From assembly GCF_040395035.1 (NCBI RefSeq), contig NZ_JBEBRB010000020.1, positions 1 through 41,935 of the forward strand: DNA of 41,935 nucleotides, in the 5' to 3' direction. Below the pieces are notes generated by a model. The model was not told the DNA's origin. It saw nothing but the letters and a program-made list of their open reading frames with translations, and searched no databases. The position numbers and the translations under genes are program-made. This document shows positions 30,411 to 38,508 of this stretch, piece after piece (the stretch's first letter is position 1; each line of letters begins with the position of its first letter). This DNA is from Parapedobacter lycopersici_A (GTDB taxonomy: Bacteria > Bacteroidota > Bacteroidia > Sphingobacteriales > Sphingobacteriaceae).

Positions 30411-30956
30411 ATGATGATATACCTTTACGCTAAAGCCATACACATCATCTTCGTCATCTGCTGGATGGCCGGCTTATTTTATATCGTCAGGCTATTCATC
30501 TACCATACCGAGGCGAGGCAAAAAAGAACGGAGGAATACGCCGTATTGCACCGGCAGTTTATGGTAATGGAACACAAATTGTGGTGGATCATTACCACCC
30601 CTTCTATGTACCTGGCCGTTTTGGCCGGTCTGGCTATGTTAGCCGATGCCCCGGGCCTGCTTCAGGCAGGCTGGCTGCACGTGAAGCTCGTTTTTGTATT
30701 GGGGCTCATTGGCTACCATTTCGTTTGCCAGCGGATCATGTATCAATTGAAATCGGAGCAGAGTAGCTGGACGTCCAACCGGCTGAGGATGTGGAATGAA
30801 CTGGCAACGGTGTTGCTATTTGCCATCGTTTTTGCTGTTGTACTTAAAAGTGCGGTTAATTGGATTTATGGTGTAATCGGCCTCCTGCTACTGGCCATTA
30901 TGCTCATGGTTGCCGTCAAGTGGTATAAGAAATTCCGGGATCGGAAATCCGGGTAG
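30411..30956 (+). CDS. hemJ: Protoporphyrinogen oxidase HemJ-like membrane protein
   Basis: A four- to five-span membrane protein of 181 residues, in the HemJ (UPF0093) family that oxidises protoporphyrinogen IX. The N-terminal helix MIYLYAKAIHIIFVICWMAGLFYIVRLFIYH has the conserved histidine near position 11 and the arginine in YIVRLF, and the segment VMEHKLWWIITTPSMYLA carries a conserved lysine. Following hemE by 23 bases supports the heme role. A C-terminal hydrophobic helix plus basic tail (KWYKKFRDRKSG) adds to the family core. ATG at 30414 is equally possible. Confidence 0.85.
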   Translation: MMIYLYAKAIHIIFVICWMAGLFYIVRLFIYHTEARQKRTEEYAVLHRQFMVMEHKLWWIITTPSMYLAVLAGLAMLADAPGLLQAGWLHVKLVFVLGLIGYHFVCQRIMYQLKSEQSSWTSNRLRMWNELATVLLFAIVFAVVLKSAVNWIYGVIGLLLLAIMLMVAVKWYKKFRDRKSG

Positions 30957-30977
30957 CCCTTTGCCCCACGGCAACAT

Positions 30978-31952
30978 TTAGAGCATTTTTTGCTTCTTGA
31001 ACCAATCAACGGCGTCGTCAATCGCCTGCGCAACCGGGCGGAAGCTGATGTGCAGCTCTTCCCGTGCCTTCCTGTTCGTATAATAGTTATGTACGCAAAG
31101 AATCTTCATATTTGTGGATGACAGGGCTGTCTTTATCCCTATGGTCCGCAGCAGATCGCCGATATAGCCTATGCCGATAAGCAACAGCTTAGGCAGGCAC
31201 ACCAGCAACGTCCGCTGGTTTGTCTGTTGTGCTAATAGGGAGAAAAACTGCCGATAGCTTAGGTTTTCGCCAGCTAACAGGTAGGCCTCCCCGCTTTTTC
31301 CGGCCGTCAATGCTTCCACCGTTCCACGCGCAACATCGTCGACATGCACAAAATTTTTTCCACCAGGTGGGTGAAAGACAACCCGCTTGCCATATCCCAT
31401 ACGGATAATTGCGCCTGAACTTGGCTTGCTGTCGTAAGGACCGAGCATAAAAGTCGGACTTACGACCACGACTTCGATATTCCCCGTGGCGGACATTGCC
31501 ACATACTGTCCCTCCAGCTTGCTTTTAGCGTACCACGCGCTGGCAAACGGTTCACGAGGCGGCAAGGTCTCGTCACCAGGGGTCGTCAGCGATCCGTAGC
31601 CAAATGTATTTGCCGTACCAACGTAAACCACACGCTTAATGCCGTTCGCTATAGCAGCCTGAATAATATGTTCCGTACCGGTGACGTTGATCAGCGAATA
31701 ATCGGCATACCGCAGTAGGTTTTGACTGGTAGAGGCCGCGCAGTGGATGATGTAATCGCAATTCGCTGCCACGCGCATGACACATGCGCTATCGGTGATA
31801 TCGCCGGGTATTAACTGGAGTTTTGGATGAGCGGGCAGGAGGAATTTACGCGGATCCCGGATCAGTCCGGTTACCCCGTAGTCCTGGGCGAGTAGTTGGA
31901 CGATGATGTTGGTGGCCAACAACCCATTGGCTCCGGTAACCAATACATTCAT
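30978..31952 (-). CDS. NAD-dependent epimerase/dehydratase (extended SDR)
   Basis: Extended SDR of 324 residues, close to dihydroflavonol-reductase-like or nucleoside-sugar epimerase proteins. It has VTGANGLLATNIIVQLL (Rossmann GxxGxxG variant), DITD, the CAAST segment, and an active-site YAKSKLEGQ in which Y and K are kept. It overlaps the upstream SDR gene by four bases (ATGA) and is therefore translated with it. Substrate cannot be deduced; aldehyde or ketone reduction is plausible. Confidence 0.85.
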   Translation of the reverse strand: MNVLVTGANGLLATNIIVQLLAQDYGVTGLIRDPRKFLLPAHPKLQLIPGDITDSACVMRVAANCDYIIHCAASTSQNLLRYADYSLINVTGTEHIIQAAIANGIKRVVYVGTANTFGYGSLTTPGDETLPPREPFASAWYAKSKLEGQYVAMSATGNIEVVVVSPTFMLGPYDSKPSSGAIIRMGYGKRVVFHPPGGKNFVHVDDVARGTVEALTAGKSGEAYLLAGENLSYRQFFSLLAQQTNQRTLLVCLPKLLLIGIGYIGDLLRTIGIKTALSSTNMKILCVHNYYTNRKAREELHISFRPVAQAIDDAVDWFKKQKML

Positions 31953-32758
31953 GTGCGGTTAATTTCTTTTTTTATGGCATTGGTGAGTAAGGGTAGCCGG
32001 ATGTAGACTGGTAAAAACTTCATCACCATCCAGGTAAGCTTATTGGCCCAATTCAGCATAATCAACGTATCCCGTCGAAACAATTGCCGGATGGCGATTT
32101 CTGCCACCCTTTCCGGAGGCAGCAGTCCCATAGACGCAAATAATCCCTGTTTTTGCAATCGGGCGGATGAGTCGGCATTGGTCATCATCGGTCCGGGATT
32201 GACTACGCTGAAAAACACATTGCTGCCGGCAAACTCCTGATACAGCCCCCGGGTAAAATTATGTACAAAAGCCTTAGAAGCTGGGTAAACGGTTTTGTAA
32301 CCGATGGGGCTATAAGCTGCCACGCTGCCCACGTTAAGTACAAATGCCTGGTTGCGTTTGATCAGGTTGGATAACAACTGATGGGTAAGCAGTGAAGTCG
32401 CCCTGATATTGAGCTGGATAATGCGATCCAGGTAATCAATGGATACATCCTGGAAACTCTGCGTTCCTCCGCATCCGGCGTTATTGATGAGTACATACAA
32501 TGGAAAATGAGCGTTTACCCAGTTGGCCAACGCCACAATATTTTCCTTCTGCGTCAGGTCGGTCTCAAAAACGTGGGCTTCCTGCCCCAGCTCGGATACC
32601 TGATTGGCTACAAAAGGCAATCCTTCATTGGGCAGGCTGACCAGGATGAGGTGGAATTTTCTTTTGGCCAGTTCCAGTGCGAAGGCCTTTCCAAGCCCCT
32701 GGCTGGCCCCTGTAATCAGGGCGTATTGCTTGCCATTTTCCGCTGAATGATTTTCCAT
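31949..32758 (-). CDS. Short-chain dehydrogenase/reductase
   Basis: Classical SDR of 269 residues, similar to DltE-like and acyl/steroid reductase members. TGASQGLGKAFALELA gives the cofactor site, INNAGCGG follows, and the catalytic set is S in VGSVAAY and YPASK. The C-terminal segment MLNWANKLTWMVMKFLPVYIRLPLL is hydrophobic and may attach to the membrane. It lies 57 bases after recG and overlaps the epimerase gene. Substrate unknown. Confidence 0.86.
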   Translation of the reverse strand: MENHSAENGKQYALITGASQGLGKAFALELAKRKFHLILVSLPNEGLPFVANQVSELGQEAHVFETDLTQKENIVALANWVNAHFPLYVLINNAGCGGTQSFQDVSIDYLDRIIQLNIRATSLLTHQLLSNLIKRNQAFVLNVGSVAAYSPIGYKTVYPASKAFVHNFTRGLYQEFAGSNVFFSVVNPGPMMTNADSSARLQKQGLFASMGLLPPERVAEIAIRQLFRRDTLIMLNWANKLTWMVMKFLPVYIRLPLLTNAIKKEINRT

Positions 32759-32815
32759 TATGCCTTATGTGCCTGCAAGTAAATAATTGTTTGGCACATT
32801 TACAAGATTTTGCGC

Positions 32816-34921
32816 TTACGATATTTTCTCCCACTGGATACCGGCTTCCTTTCGGAAAAGGTAATCCCGGAGTAGCATATGCTCGCCGCTGTCCAACTGT
32901 GGGTCATTATGGAAAACCTCGATTACGCTATTGCGCACTTCGGTCAGCAAGGCCTGGTCGGTGGTTAGATCGGCCAGTTTGAGGTCCAGCACGCCGCTCT
33001 GCTGGGTGCCGGCCAGGTCACCCGGGCCGCGAAGCTGCAAATCCACTTCGGCAATTTCGAAGCCGTCATTTGTGCGGACCATGGTCTCCAGCCGAAGCTT
33101 ACTTTCTTTGGTTAACTTATTTCCGGACATGAGGACACAATAGGACTGTGCCGCCCCACGTCCCACCCGCCCACGTAGCTGGTGTAGCTGCGATAGGCCG
33201 AAGCGTTCAGCGTTTTCGATGACCATCACCGAAGCATTAGGTACATCCACCCCTACTTCGATGACTGTGGTTGCCACCATAATCTGCGTCTCCCCACGGA
33301 TAAACCGCTGCATCTCAAACTCCTTGTCTTTGACAGGCATCTTCCCGTGGACGATGCTGATGCGGTACCGCGGTAATGGAAATTCCTGCTGTAACGTTTC
33401 CAGGCCGGCTTCCAGGTACAGTAGGTCCATTTTTTCGCTTTCCTTAATGAGCGGGTATACGATATATACCTGACTGCCTTTGGCGATTTCTTCTTTCAGT
33501 AAGCCGAACATCCGGAGTCGGCTATGTTCATATAGATGCGTCGTTTTAATGGGTTTGCGCCCTGCTGGGAGCTCATCGATCACGGAGCTGTCAAGATCCC
33601 CGTAAAGGGTCATTGCCAGGGTACGCGGAATCGGCGTGGCCGTCATGACCAGCATGTGGGGCGGGATATCATTCTTGCGCCACAGTTTTGCGCGTTGTTC
33701 TACACCGAAACGATGCTGCTCATCGATAACCACAAGCCCGAGATTCTTAAATTTCACGGCATCCTCGATTAATGCATGCGTACCCACCAGAAGCGATAAC
33801 GAACCATCCTCCAGCTGTGTATGGATAATCCGGCGATCTTTCCTGGCTGTAGAACCGGTAAGCAGCTGTACCGAAGCGATCCCTTCACCCAGCAGCTTTT
33901 TGATGCTGTGGTAATGTTGCTGGGCCAGAATTTCCGTGGGTGCCATGAGGCAGGCCTGCAGCCCGTTATCGGTAGCCAGGAGCATACTCATTAATGCTAC
34001 CACTGTTTTTCCACTGCCCACATCGCCCTGGACAAGGCGGTTCATCTGTGCCCCCGAGGCCGTATCCCGACGGATTTCCCGAACGACACGTTTTTGCGCA
34101 TTCGTTAAATCAAACGGCAACCTTTCGTAGTAAAACCGGTTAAACTTTTCTCCTACCGAATCAAAACGGTGTCCCTTGAAGCGCTGGGTATTCAGCAGTT
34201 TATTCTTCAATAACTTCAGCTGAATAAAAAACAATTCATCGAATTTGAGCCTGTGGACAGCACGGTGTAGTACCTGCTGGTTGGCGGGAAAATGAATGGC
34301 TTCGAGGGCCTGTGGTAGCGGCATTAACCCGTGCCGGCGCAGTAGGTATTCCGGGAGCGTTTCCCGGAACTGTGCCGCAATGGCCTCCAACAGGGCAACC
34401 TGTAATTTCTGGATACCTTTGCTGTCCAACGATAATTTCTTCAGTTTTTCAGTTGAATTATATACCGGCTGCAGGCTCATATTGCCGGTATTTTTGGCTC
34501 CGGGAAGGTAGCTTTCCATTTCCGGATGAGTCATGGAAAGTTGGTTGTTAAAAATAGCGGGCTTGCCGTAGATGACATAAGGCGCACCAACGGTTAGTGT
34601 TTTTCTGAGCCACCCAATGTGCTGGAACCATACCAGTTCCATAATGCCGGTGTCGTCCATAAATTGACCCACCAGCCGTTTTCCACGCCGTTCCCCTCTT
34701 TCTTCCAGCTGCACCAGCCGTCCGATTACCTGCGCGGCCGCCATTTCGGGCCTGAGCTGGCTGATTTTATGAAACTGCGTACGGTCAATGTACCGGAACG
34801 GATAATGGCGCAGCAGATCGCCAAACGTATAGATGCTTAATTCGGATTTGAGTACTTCAGCACGGCTCGGACCGACCCCTTTTAGATATTCAATGGGAGT
34901 TATGGTGCTGAATGGTGTCAC
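32816..34921 (-). CDS. recG: ATP-dependent DNA helicase RecG
   Basis: Fork-reversal and recombination helicase of 701 residues. The N-terminal region has an OB-fold wedge domain (about 60-140), Walker A GDVGSGKT (299-306), the DEQHRFGVEQR box, TATPIPRTLAMTLYGDLD (motif III) and the C-terminal helicase lobe with QLRGRVGRG and the TRG-type QQSGVLDLKLADL hinge. It is of normal size. The start at 34921 (MTPFSTITPIEYLKGVGPSRAE) is supported by the family N-terminus. A 188-base gap separates it from ridA; I see nothing identifiable there. Confidence 0.96.
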   Translation of the reverse strand: MTPFSTITPIEYLKGVGPSRAEVLKSELSIYTFGDLLRHYPFRYIDRTQFHKISQLRPEMAAAQVIGRLVQLEERGERRGKRLVGQFMDDTGIMELVWFQHIGWLRKTLTVGAPYVIYGKPAIFNNQLSMTHPEMESYLPGAKNTGNMSLQPVYNSTEKLKKLSLDSKGIQKLQVALLEAIAAQFRETLPEYLLRRHGLMPLPQALEAIHFPANQQVLHRAVHRLKFDELFFIQLKLLKNKLLNTQRFKGHRFDSVGEKFNRFYYERLPFDLTNAQKRVVREIRRDTASGAQMNRLVQGDVGSGKTVVALMSMLLATDNGLQACLMAPTEILAQQHYHSIKKLLGEGIASVQLLTGSTARKDRRIIHTQLEDGSLSLLVGTHALIEDAVKFKNLGLVVIDEQHRFGVEQRAKLWRKNDIPPHMLVMTATPIPRTLAMTLYGDLDSSVIDELPAGRKPIKTTHLYEHSRLRMFGLLKEEIAKGSQVYIVYPLIKESEKMDLLYLEAGLETLQQEFPLPRYRISIVHGKMPVKDKEFEMQRFIRGETQIMVATTVIEVGVDVPNASVMVIENAERFGLSQLHQLRGRVGRGAAQSYCVLMSGNKLTKESKLRLETMVRTNDGFEIAEVDLQLRGPGDLAGTQQSGVLDLKLADLTTDQALLTEVRNSVIEVFHNDPQLDSGEHMLLRDYLFRKEAGIQWEKIS

Positions 34922-35109
34922 TATAAGGTTTTCCTGTTAAAACGTGCCCGCTGGTAAACCACCAATTACAGCGGATGGCCCTGCTGCCGGCAGTACACGT
35001 TAGTTTATGCGAATTTATGCAAAACTTTCCGAAGTGCATTCCGGTTATACGGGAATACTGATCCATGACAGACCGGATACGTGCGGGAACAGACTGACCG
35101 GTATTAAGC

Positions 35110-35490
35110 CTAAGCCTTCCAGGCAATCAACGAAATCTCGACACGTACATTTTTAGGCAGTCCCGCCACAGCCACCGTTTCACGGGCGGGGGCATTTTCC
35201 GTAAAGTATTCGCCATAAATGGTGTTAACTGCCGAAAAATCATCCATGTCACGTAAAAAAATGGTTGTTTTCACCACATCTGCAAATGTGTACCCGGCGG
35301 CTGTCAGTACAGCATCAAGGTTTTTGAGCACCTGACGAGCCTCATCGGCCACCGTGTCTCCGGTTAACTCACCTGTTTCCGGTGATAATGCAATCTGCCC
35401 CGAAACATACAGGTGATTTCCGGCCAGAACGGCTTGGTTATATGGCCCGATGGGGGCAGGCGCCTTCGGCGTATTGATAACAGTTTTCAT
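35110..35490 (-). CDS. ridA: RidA-family enamine/imine deaminase
   Basis: Hydrolyses reactive 2-aminoacrylate and related enamines. It has 126 residues, with PAPIGPYNQAVLAGNHLYVSGQI, the VVKTTIFLRDMDDFSAVN segment, and the conserved arginine in APARETVAVAGLPKNVRVEISLIAW. The size and motifs fit the trimer-forming YjgF/YER057c/UK114 family. It precedes recG on the same strand. Confidence 0.94.
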   Translation of the reverse strand: MKTVINTPKAPAPIGPYNQAVLAGNHLYVSGQIALSPETGELTGDTVADEARQVLKNLDAVLTAAGYTFADVVKTTIFLRDMDDFSAVNTIYGEYFTENAPARETVAVAGLPKNVRVEISLIAWKA

Positions 35491-35511
35491 GAAATAGAAA
35501 CTTACCAGACA

Positions 35512-35652
35512 TTACTTGAAAAAGAGATACTCCACAATCTTGTATAAAATGGCCAGCAAAAACAGAATGATCGCCGTAGCATTGATTACATGCATGACCT
35601 TGAGATTAAAACTGTGGGGCCGATTGGGGTCTTTTTTTCTGAAAAAATACAT
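35512..35652 (-). CDS. Small single-span membrane protein (46 residues)
   Basis: Reads MYFFRKKDPNRPHSFNLKVM, then HVINATAIILFLLAILYKIV with a short end EYLFFK. A basic N-terminus with DPNRP precedes one transmembrane helix. Short proteins with this RKKDPNRP-helix plan recur in Bacteroidota and I believe form a conserved uncharacterised family. The frame is clean from ATG to TAA and fills the gap between ridA (21 bases away) and the rhodanese gene. Function unknown. Confidence 0.65.
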   Translation of the reverse strand: MYFFRKKDPNRPHSFNLKVMHVINATAIILFLLAILYKIVEYLFFK

Positions 35653-35719
35653 ATTACGAAGTTACGGCCAGTTGATGGCAATCGCAATATATCCATGCGA
35701 TTTTTCCGTCATCCTGCCA

Positions 35720-36106
35720 TTACTTGACCTGTAGGTCATGACCGCTCTCTTTCCAGGAAGTGACTCCCCCATCCAACTCGATGATTTCCCGGAATCCCAG
35801 CTGTTCAAGCAACTGGGCTGCCCGGTGGCTGCGCTTGCCCGTCCTGCAATAAAGCAATACCGACTGATCGCGATCGAGCCGGCTGACCCGGCGCTCAAAT
35901 GACGCTTTGTTGATGTCGAGCTGCTTGGCGCCGGAGATATGGCCTTCCTTAAATTCGGCATTTGTCCTGACATCCACCAGCTGGTAGACAGCTAAACTGT
36001 CCATATAGTGGGCAAACCGGTCGGCCTGCACTGTTTTGGCTGATTCCTGGGCCCACAGAAAAAAAGGCAAGGCTACTGCCAGCAGACTGAAAGCGAACCG
36101 TTTCAT
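35720..36106 (-). CDS. Secreted rhodanese-domain protein
   Basis: A 128-residue single-domain rhodanese exported by the signal peptide MKRFAFSLLAVALPFFLWAQ. The domain runs from about 30: YQLVDVRTNAEFKEGHISGAKQLDI and the active-site loop LLYCRTGKRSHRAAQLLEQLGF with catalytic cysteine. Sulfur transfer or thiol handling in the periplasm is the usual inference. Its ATG overlaps the thioredoxin stop by four bases. The longer frame to 36172 lies within the thioredoxin gene and lacks signal-peptide form, so I prefer 36106. Confidence 0.85.
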   Translation of the reverse strand: MKRFAFSLLAVALPFFLWAQESAKTVQADRFAHYMDSLAVYQLVDVRTNAEFKEGHISGAKQLDINKASFERRVSRLDRDQSVLLYCRTGKRSHRAAQLLEQLGFREIIELDGGVTSWKESGHDLQVK

Positions 36107-36405
36107 ATCGTTTGATTTGATGTAATTACCTGTATTAATTCGCGTGCTTGGACAACTCCACTCTGCTGCCACTTAATTTCGCCGTTTTTGAAAAGAATTA
36201 AGGTCGGGACGCCCCGGATGCCGTATTTCGATGCGACGGCAGGGTTACGGTCCACGTCGATTTTGATAATGACCGCTTGGTCGCCAACAGCCGCTTTAAC
36301 CTGATCCAGAATCGGCGGCATCAGCTGGCATGGACCGCACCAGGTCGCGAAGAAATCGACCAGTACCGGTTTACTGCCATTGATTAATGTAGCGAATTTT
36401 TCCAT
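36103..36405 (-). CDS. Thioredoxin
   Basis: A 100-residue cytoplasmic thioredoxin with the active site FFATWCGPCQLMPP and the cis-proline segment GIRGVPTLILFKNGE. It starts MEKFATLINGSKPVLVDFF; an alternative upstream start at 36441 would add twelve unusual residues. It is translationally coupled to the secreted rhodanese and lies 45 bases after the JmjC-like gene (6 or more by the longer frame). Confidence 0.92.
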   Translation of the reverse strand: MEKFATLINGSKPVLVDFFATWCGPCQLMPPILDQVKAAVGDQAVIIKIDVDRNPAVASKYGIRGVPTLILFKNGEIKWQQSGVVQARELIQVITSNQTI

Positions 36406-36450
36406 TATGGATTGAACGGTTCGGAGGCATACTGTCCACAAACCGCTGAA

Positions 36451-37317
36451 TTACCTTACTTTCTTTAATGCTTTTTCGGCCCGCCTGTTCGCCGCATTAA
36501 TTTTATAATGAAACCAGCGGTCTTTGAAAATCTTGCGCATGGTATTATCAAAATTCCGCGTAATCACCAGGTTCCGGAATCCCCGCCATTTGTCATATAC
36601 CTTGGAAGGAAGTGCCCGTACACTGATGGAATATCCTTCCGTAGCATACTGGATGTAATGCCACCATCCGGAAGGCATAAACAGGGTCTCACCCGGATGA
36701 ATCTCCGCCTCGTAACCGTTGAGGTATTTTAATGCTGGGAATTTCTCATAATCCGGCGCCTTCAGGTTCGCGATACTGTGGAAGTTATAAGGCAGTTTAT
36801 ACATTAAATCGGATTGTTCCAGCGGGAACAGCCAAATTTTCTTTACCCCCTTGTACTGGGTGATGAATACGTGGGACATGTCAATGTCAAAATGGTTCCG
36901 GGTGCTTGAGCCTTCTCCTCCGAAAAAGAGATATGGCAGCCATTTAAGCACTTTGCCCCCAGTGACATCGTTGTAAATCAGGTCGTCGTTAAGCTCAGGC
37001 TTGAGCTTCATCAAATTAAAAAGAAAGATCCGCAGGTCCGTTGGCCCGCGTTCAATCATATCCAGGTATTCGCCAAACTTCATCTTGGCAACAGGGGCAC
37101 TGGCCGCTCGGTCATTGGATGCATCTTCCTTGCCGTGTAGCGAAATCATGGCGTCTCCGGCTATTTCCTTGAAATAGTCATAGTTCCATTTGGTCCAGGC
37201 CGGACTGTCCTTACGTACGAAATCGTCCATAATTACAGGAATACCCTTATTAAAATAATCCTTAATAAAGTCAGCCGAGCTAATTCCGGAGATCTTTTCT
37301 ACTTTTTTGAGTTGCAC
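36451..37317 (-). CDS. Cupin-like/JmjC-domain Fe(II)/2-oxoglutarate oxygenase candidate
   Basis: A 288-residue protein of the cupin_8/JmjC type related to FIH-like hydroxylases. The iron triad fits H142-x-D144 in RNHFDIDMSHVF and H220 in PSGWWHYIQYA; the sequence before it (GVKKIWLFPLEQSDLMYKLPY) matches the fold. The N-terminal GIPVIMDDFVRKDSPAWTKWNYDYFKE is typical. The C-terminus is basic (RRAEKALKKVR). Substrate unknown: hydroxylation of a protein or a small metabolite are both possible. Likely first gene of this minus-strand group. Confidence 0.85.
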   Translation of the reverse strand: MQLKKVEKISGISSADFIKDYFNKGIPVIMDDFVRKDSPAWTKWNYDYFKEIAGDAMISLHGKEDASNDRAASAPVAKMKFGEYLDMIERGPTDLRIFLFNLMKLKPELNDDLIYNDVTGGKVLKWLPYLFFGGEGSSTRNHFDIDMSHVFITQYKGVKKIWLFPLEQSDLMYKLPYNFHSIANLKAPDYEKFPALKYLNGYEAEIHPGETLFMPSGWWHYIQYATEGYSISVRALPSKVYDKWRGFRNLVITRNFDNTMRKIFKDRWFHYKINAANRRAEKALKKVR

Positions 37318-37342
37318 GACTTAATAGTTGATAATAAACCAA

Positions 37343-37370
37343 TATTGTTATATACAATAGTACAAACTTA
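37343..37370 (-). promoter_or_regulatory. Promoter region of the JmjC-like gene with an inverted repeat
   Basis: The minus-strand -7 element TAAGTTTG (37363-37370) matches TAnnTTTG. Directly downstream, over the expected transcription start, lies TATTGT-TATAT-ACAATA (37343-37359), six-base arms. It may be an operator, but it is AT-rich and short. Confidence 0.35.
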
Positions 37371-37455
37371 GGAAATCTTTCCCAACTGTACCGGTGTCTA
37401 TTTAATTTTACATTTGCATTATAATGGCAACACTACGATTAACGTGCCAAAAAAT

Positions 37456-37500
37456 AAAAAAGCGTTAACAAGTTCAAAATCAAACTTTTAACGCTTTTTT
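37456..37500 (-). terminator. Strong terminator after gldN
   Basis: The arms AAAAAAGCGTTAA (37456-37468) and TTAACGCTTTTTT (37488-37500) are complementary over 13 bases, with an inner AAGTT/AACTT stem around the loop CAAAATCA. On the minus strand the stem ends in a T-run, giving a classic rho-independent terminator just after the gldN stop; the A/T tracts on both sides make it usable from either direction. Confidence 0.8.
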
Positions 37501-37523
37501 ATTTGTCTTGTTGACTGATTCTA

Positions 37524-38495
37524 TCAGTAGGACCAAAGGTCCTGCTCGAAATCGACAAGTTCTTTTTTTATGCGTTCCGCTTCATACAGACGATCGATCC
37601 CGTTATCCACATAATCCCGGATCCGAAGGTCTTCGGGGTTGGACTGTTTTACGATGTAACTGGCAAAAAGACGTTTGATAAAGACATCGTCATAACTAAG
37701 GCCGGTCGCGTCATTGTGGCGGGAAGCCACTTCTTTATTGACAAAAATGTGCCTGGCCTCTGGAAAATAGATCCAGAATGCGGGATAGGCATCCGCAGCG
37801 ATTGCCGCGGCATCATTGCCGGTGGATAACCCTTCGATCTCCGGCATTTGGTCCAACCCGGCCAATGCATCGTCACTCACTCCGCTATCACCGGTAATTT
37901 CATCCATTTTCGGAGTTACAAGCGGAGCGATGCCAATAATACGGGGTTCAAAGACGGAGCGCTGTTTATCAAATATCCAATCTTCTTTAATACGGAATCG
38001 CACCACGTCGTCCGGGTTGAATGCAGTGGCCTCGAATCGAGAGGCAATCACATTACCTTCCGCATCGTACTCTTCCACCAGAGTGCTGTCTGATCCGAAA
38101 CGCCCCATCACTTGGTCGGGCGAAAGACGTGTTTTGAAGCTATCGCCTGTGGGATCATCAGGAGTAGGCGTAGGGTCGTACGCCGTCAGCTCACCCGCCA
38201 TTACGGCTTCCATGATCACATCAATCAACCGCGATTTGGGGGATGCGTAAATCAGGTTCATCTTTTCCCGCAGGTCGAACTCCCGCCAAACCCGTTTCAC
38301 GTAGGCAACGTCGGTCGGCCGGATATTGGCGTACGGTACTACTTCCCTATCTAAAATGTCTGACTTTACGTAATAACCATCAACGGGAGGTTCCTCCGCT
38401 TCAATCGGCGTGGTACTGTTCGATAGGTTTTCCTGTTGAGCCATCGCTGCCGTACCCAGCAGCATCAGCGTTAAAAAGCTATAATACCTGTTCAT
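37524..38495 (-). CDS. gldN: Gliding motility / type IX secretion protein GldN
   Basis: Periplasmic ring component (GldN/PorN) of the type IX secretion system. It has 323 residues with signal peptide MNRYYSFLTLMLLGTAAMAQ and the family core VKRVWREFDLREKMNLIYA, FRIKEDWIFDKQRSVFEPRIIGIAPL, FWIYFPEARHIFVNKEVASRHND and SYDDVFIKRLFASYIVKQSNP. It follows gldM by 13 bases and ends the gldKLMN operon before the terminator. Confidence 0.95.
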   Translation of the reverse strand: MNRYYSFLTLMLLGTAAMAQQENLSNSTTPIEAEEPPVDGYYVKSDILDREVVPYANIRPTDVAYVKRVWREFDLREKMNLIYASPKSRLIDVIMEAVMAGELTAYDPTPTPDDPTGDSFKTRLSPDQVMGRFGSDSTLVEEYDAEGNVIASRFEATAFNPDDVVRFRIKEDWIFDKQRSVFEPRIIGIAPLVTPKMDEITGDSGVSDDALAGLDQMPEIEGLSTGNDAAAIAADAYPAFWIYFPEARHIFVNKEVASRHNDATGLSYDDVFIKRLFASYIVKQSNPEDLRIRDYVDNGIDRLYEAERIKKELVDFEQDLWSY

Positions 38496-38508
38496 CCTAA
38501 CCTCCTTT

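Noticed and set aside
34922..35109. Minus-strand 78-codon frame between recG and ridA
   Set aside because: No domain or start context, and its product has no recognisable pattern; treated as intergenic.
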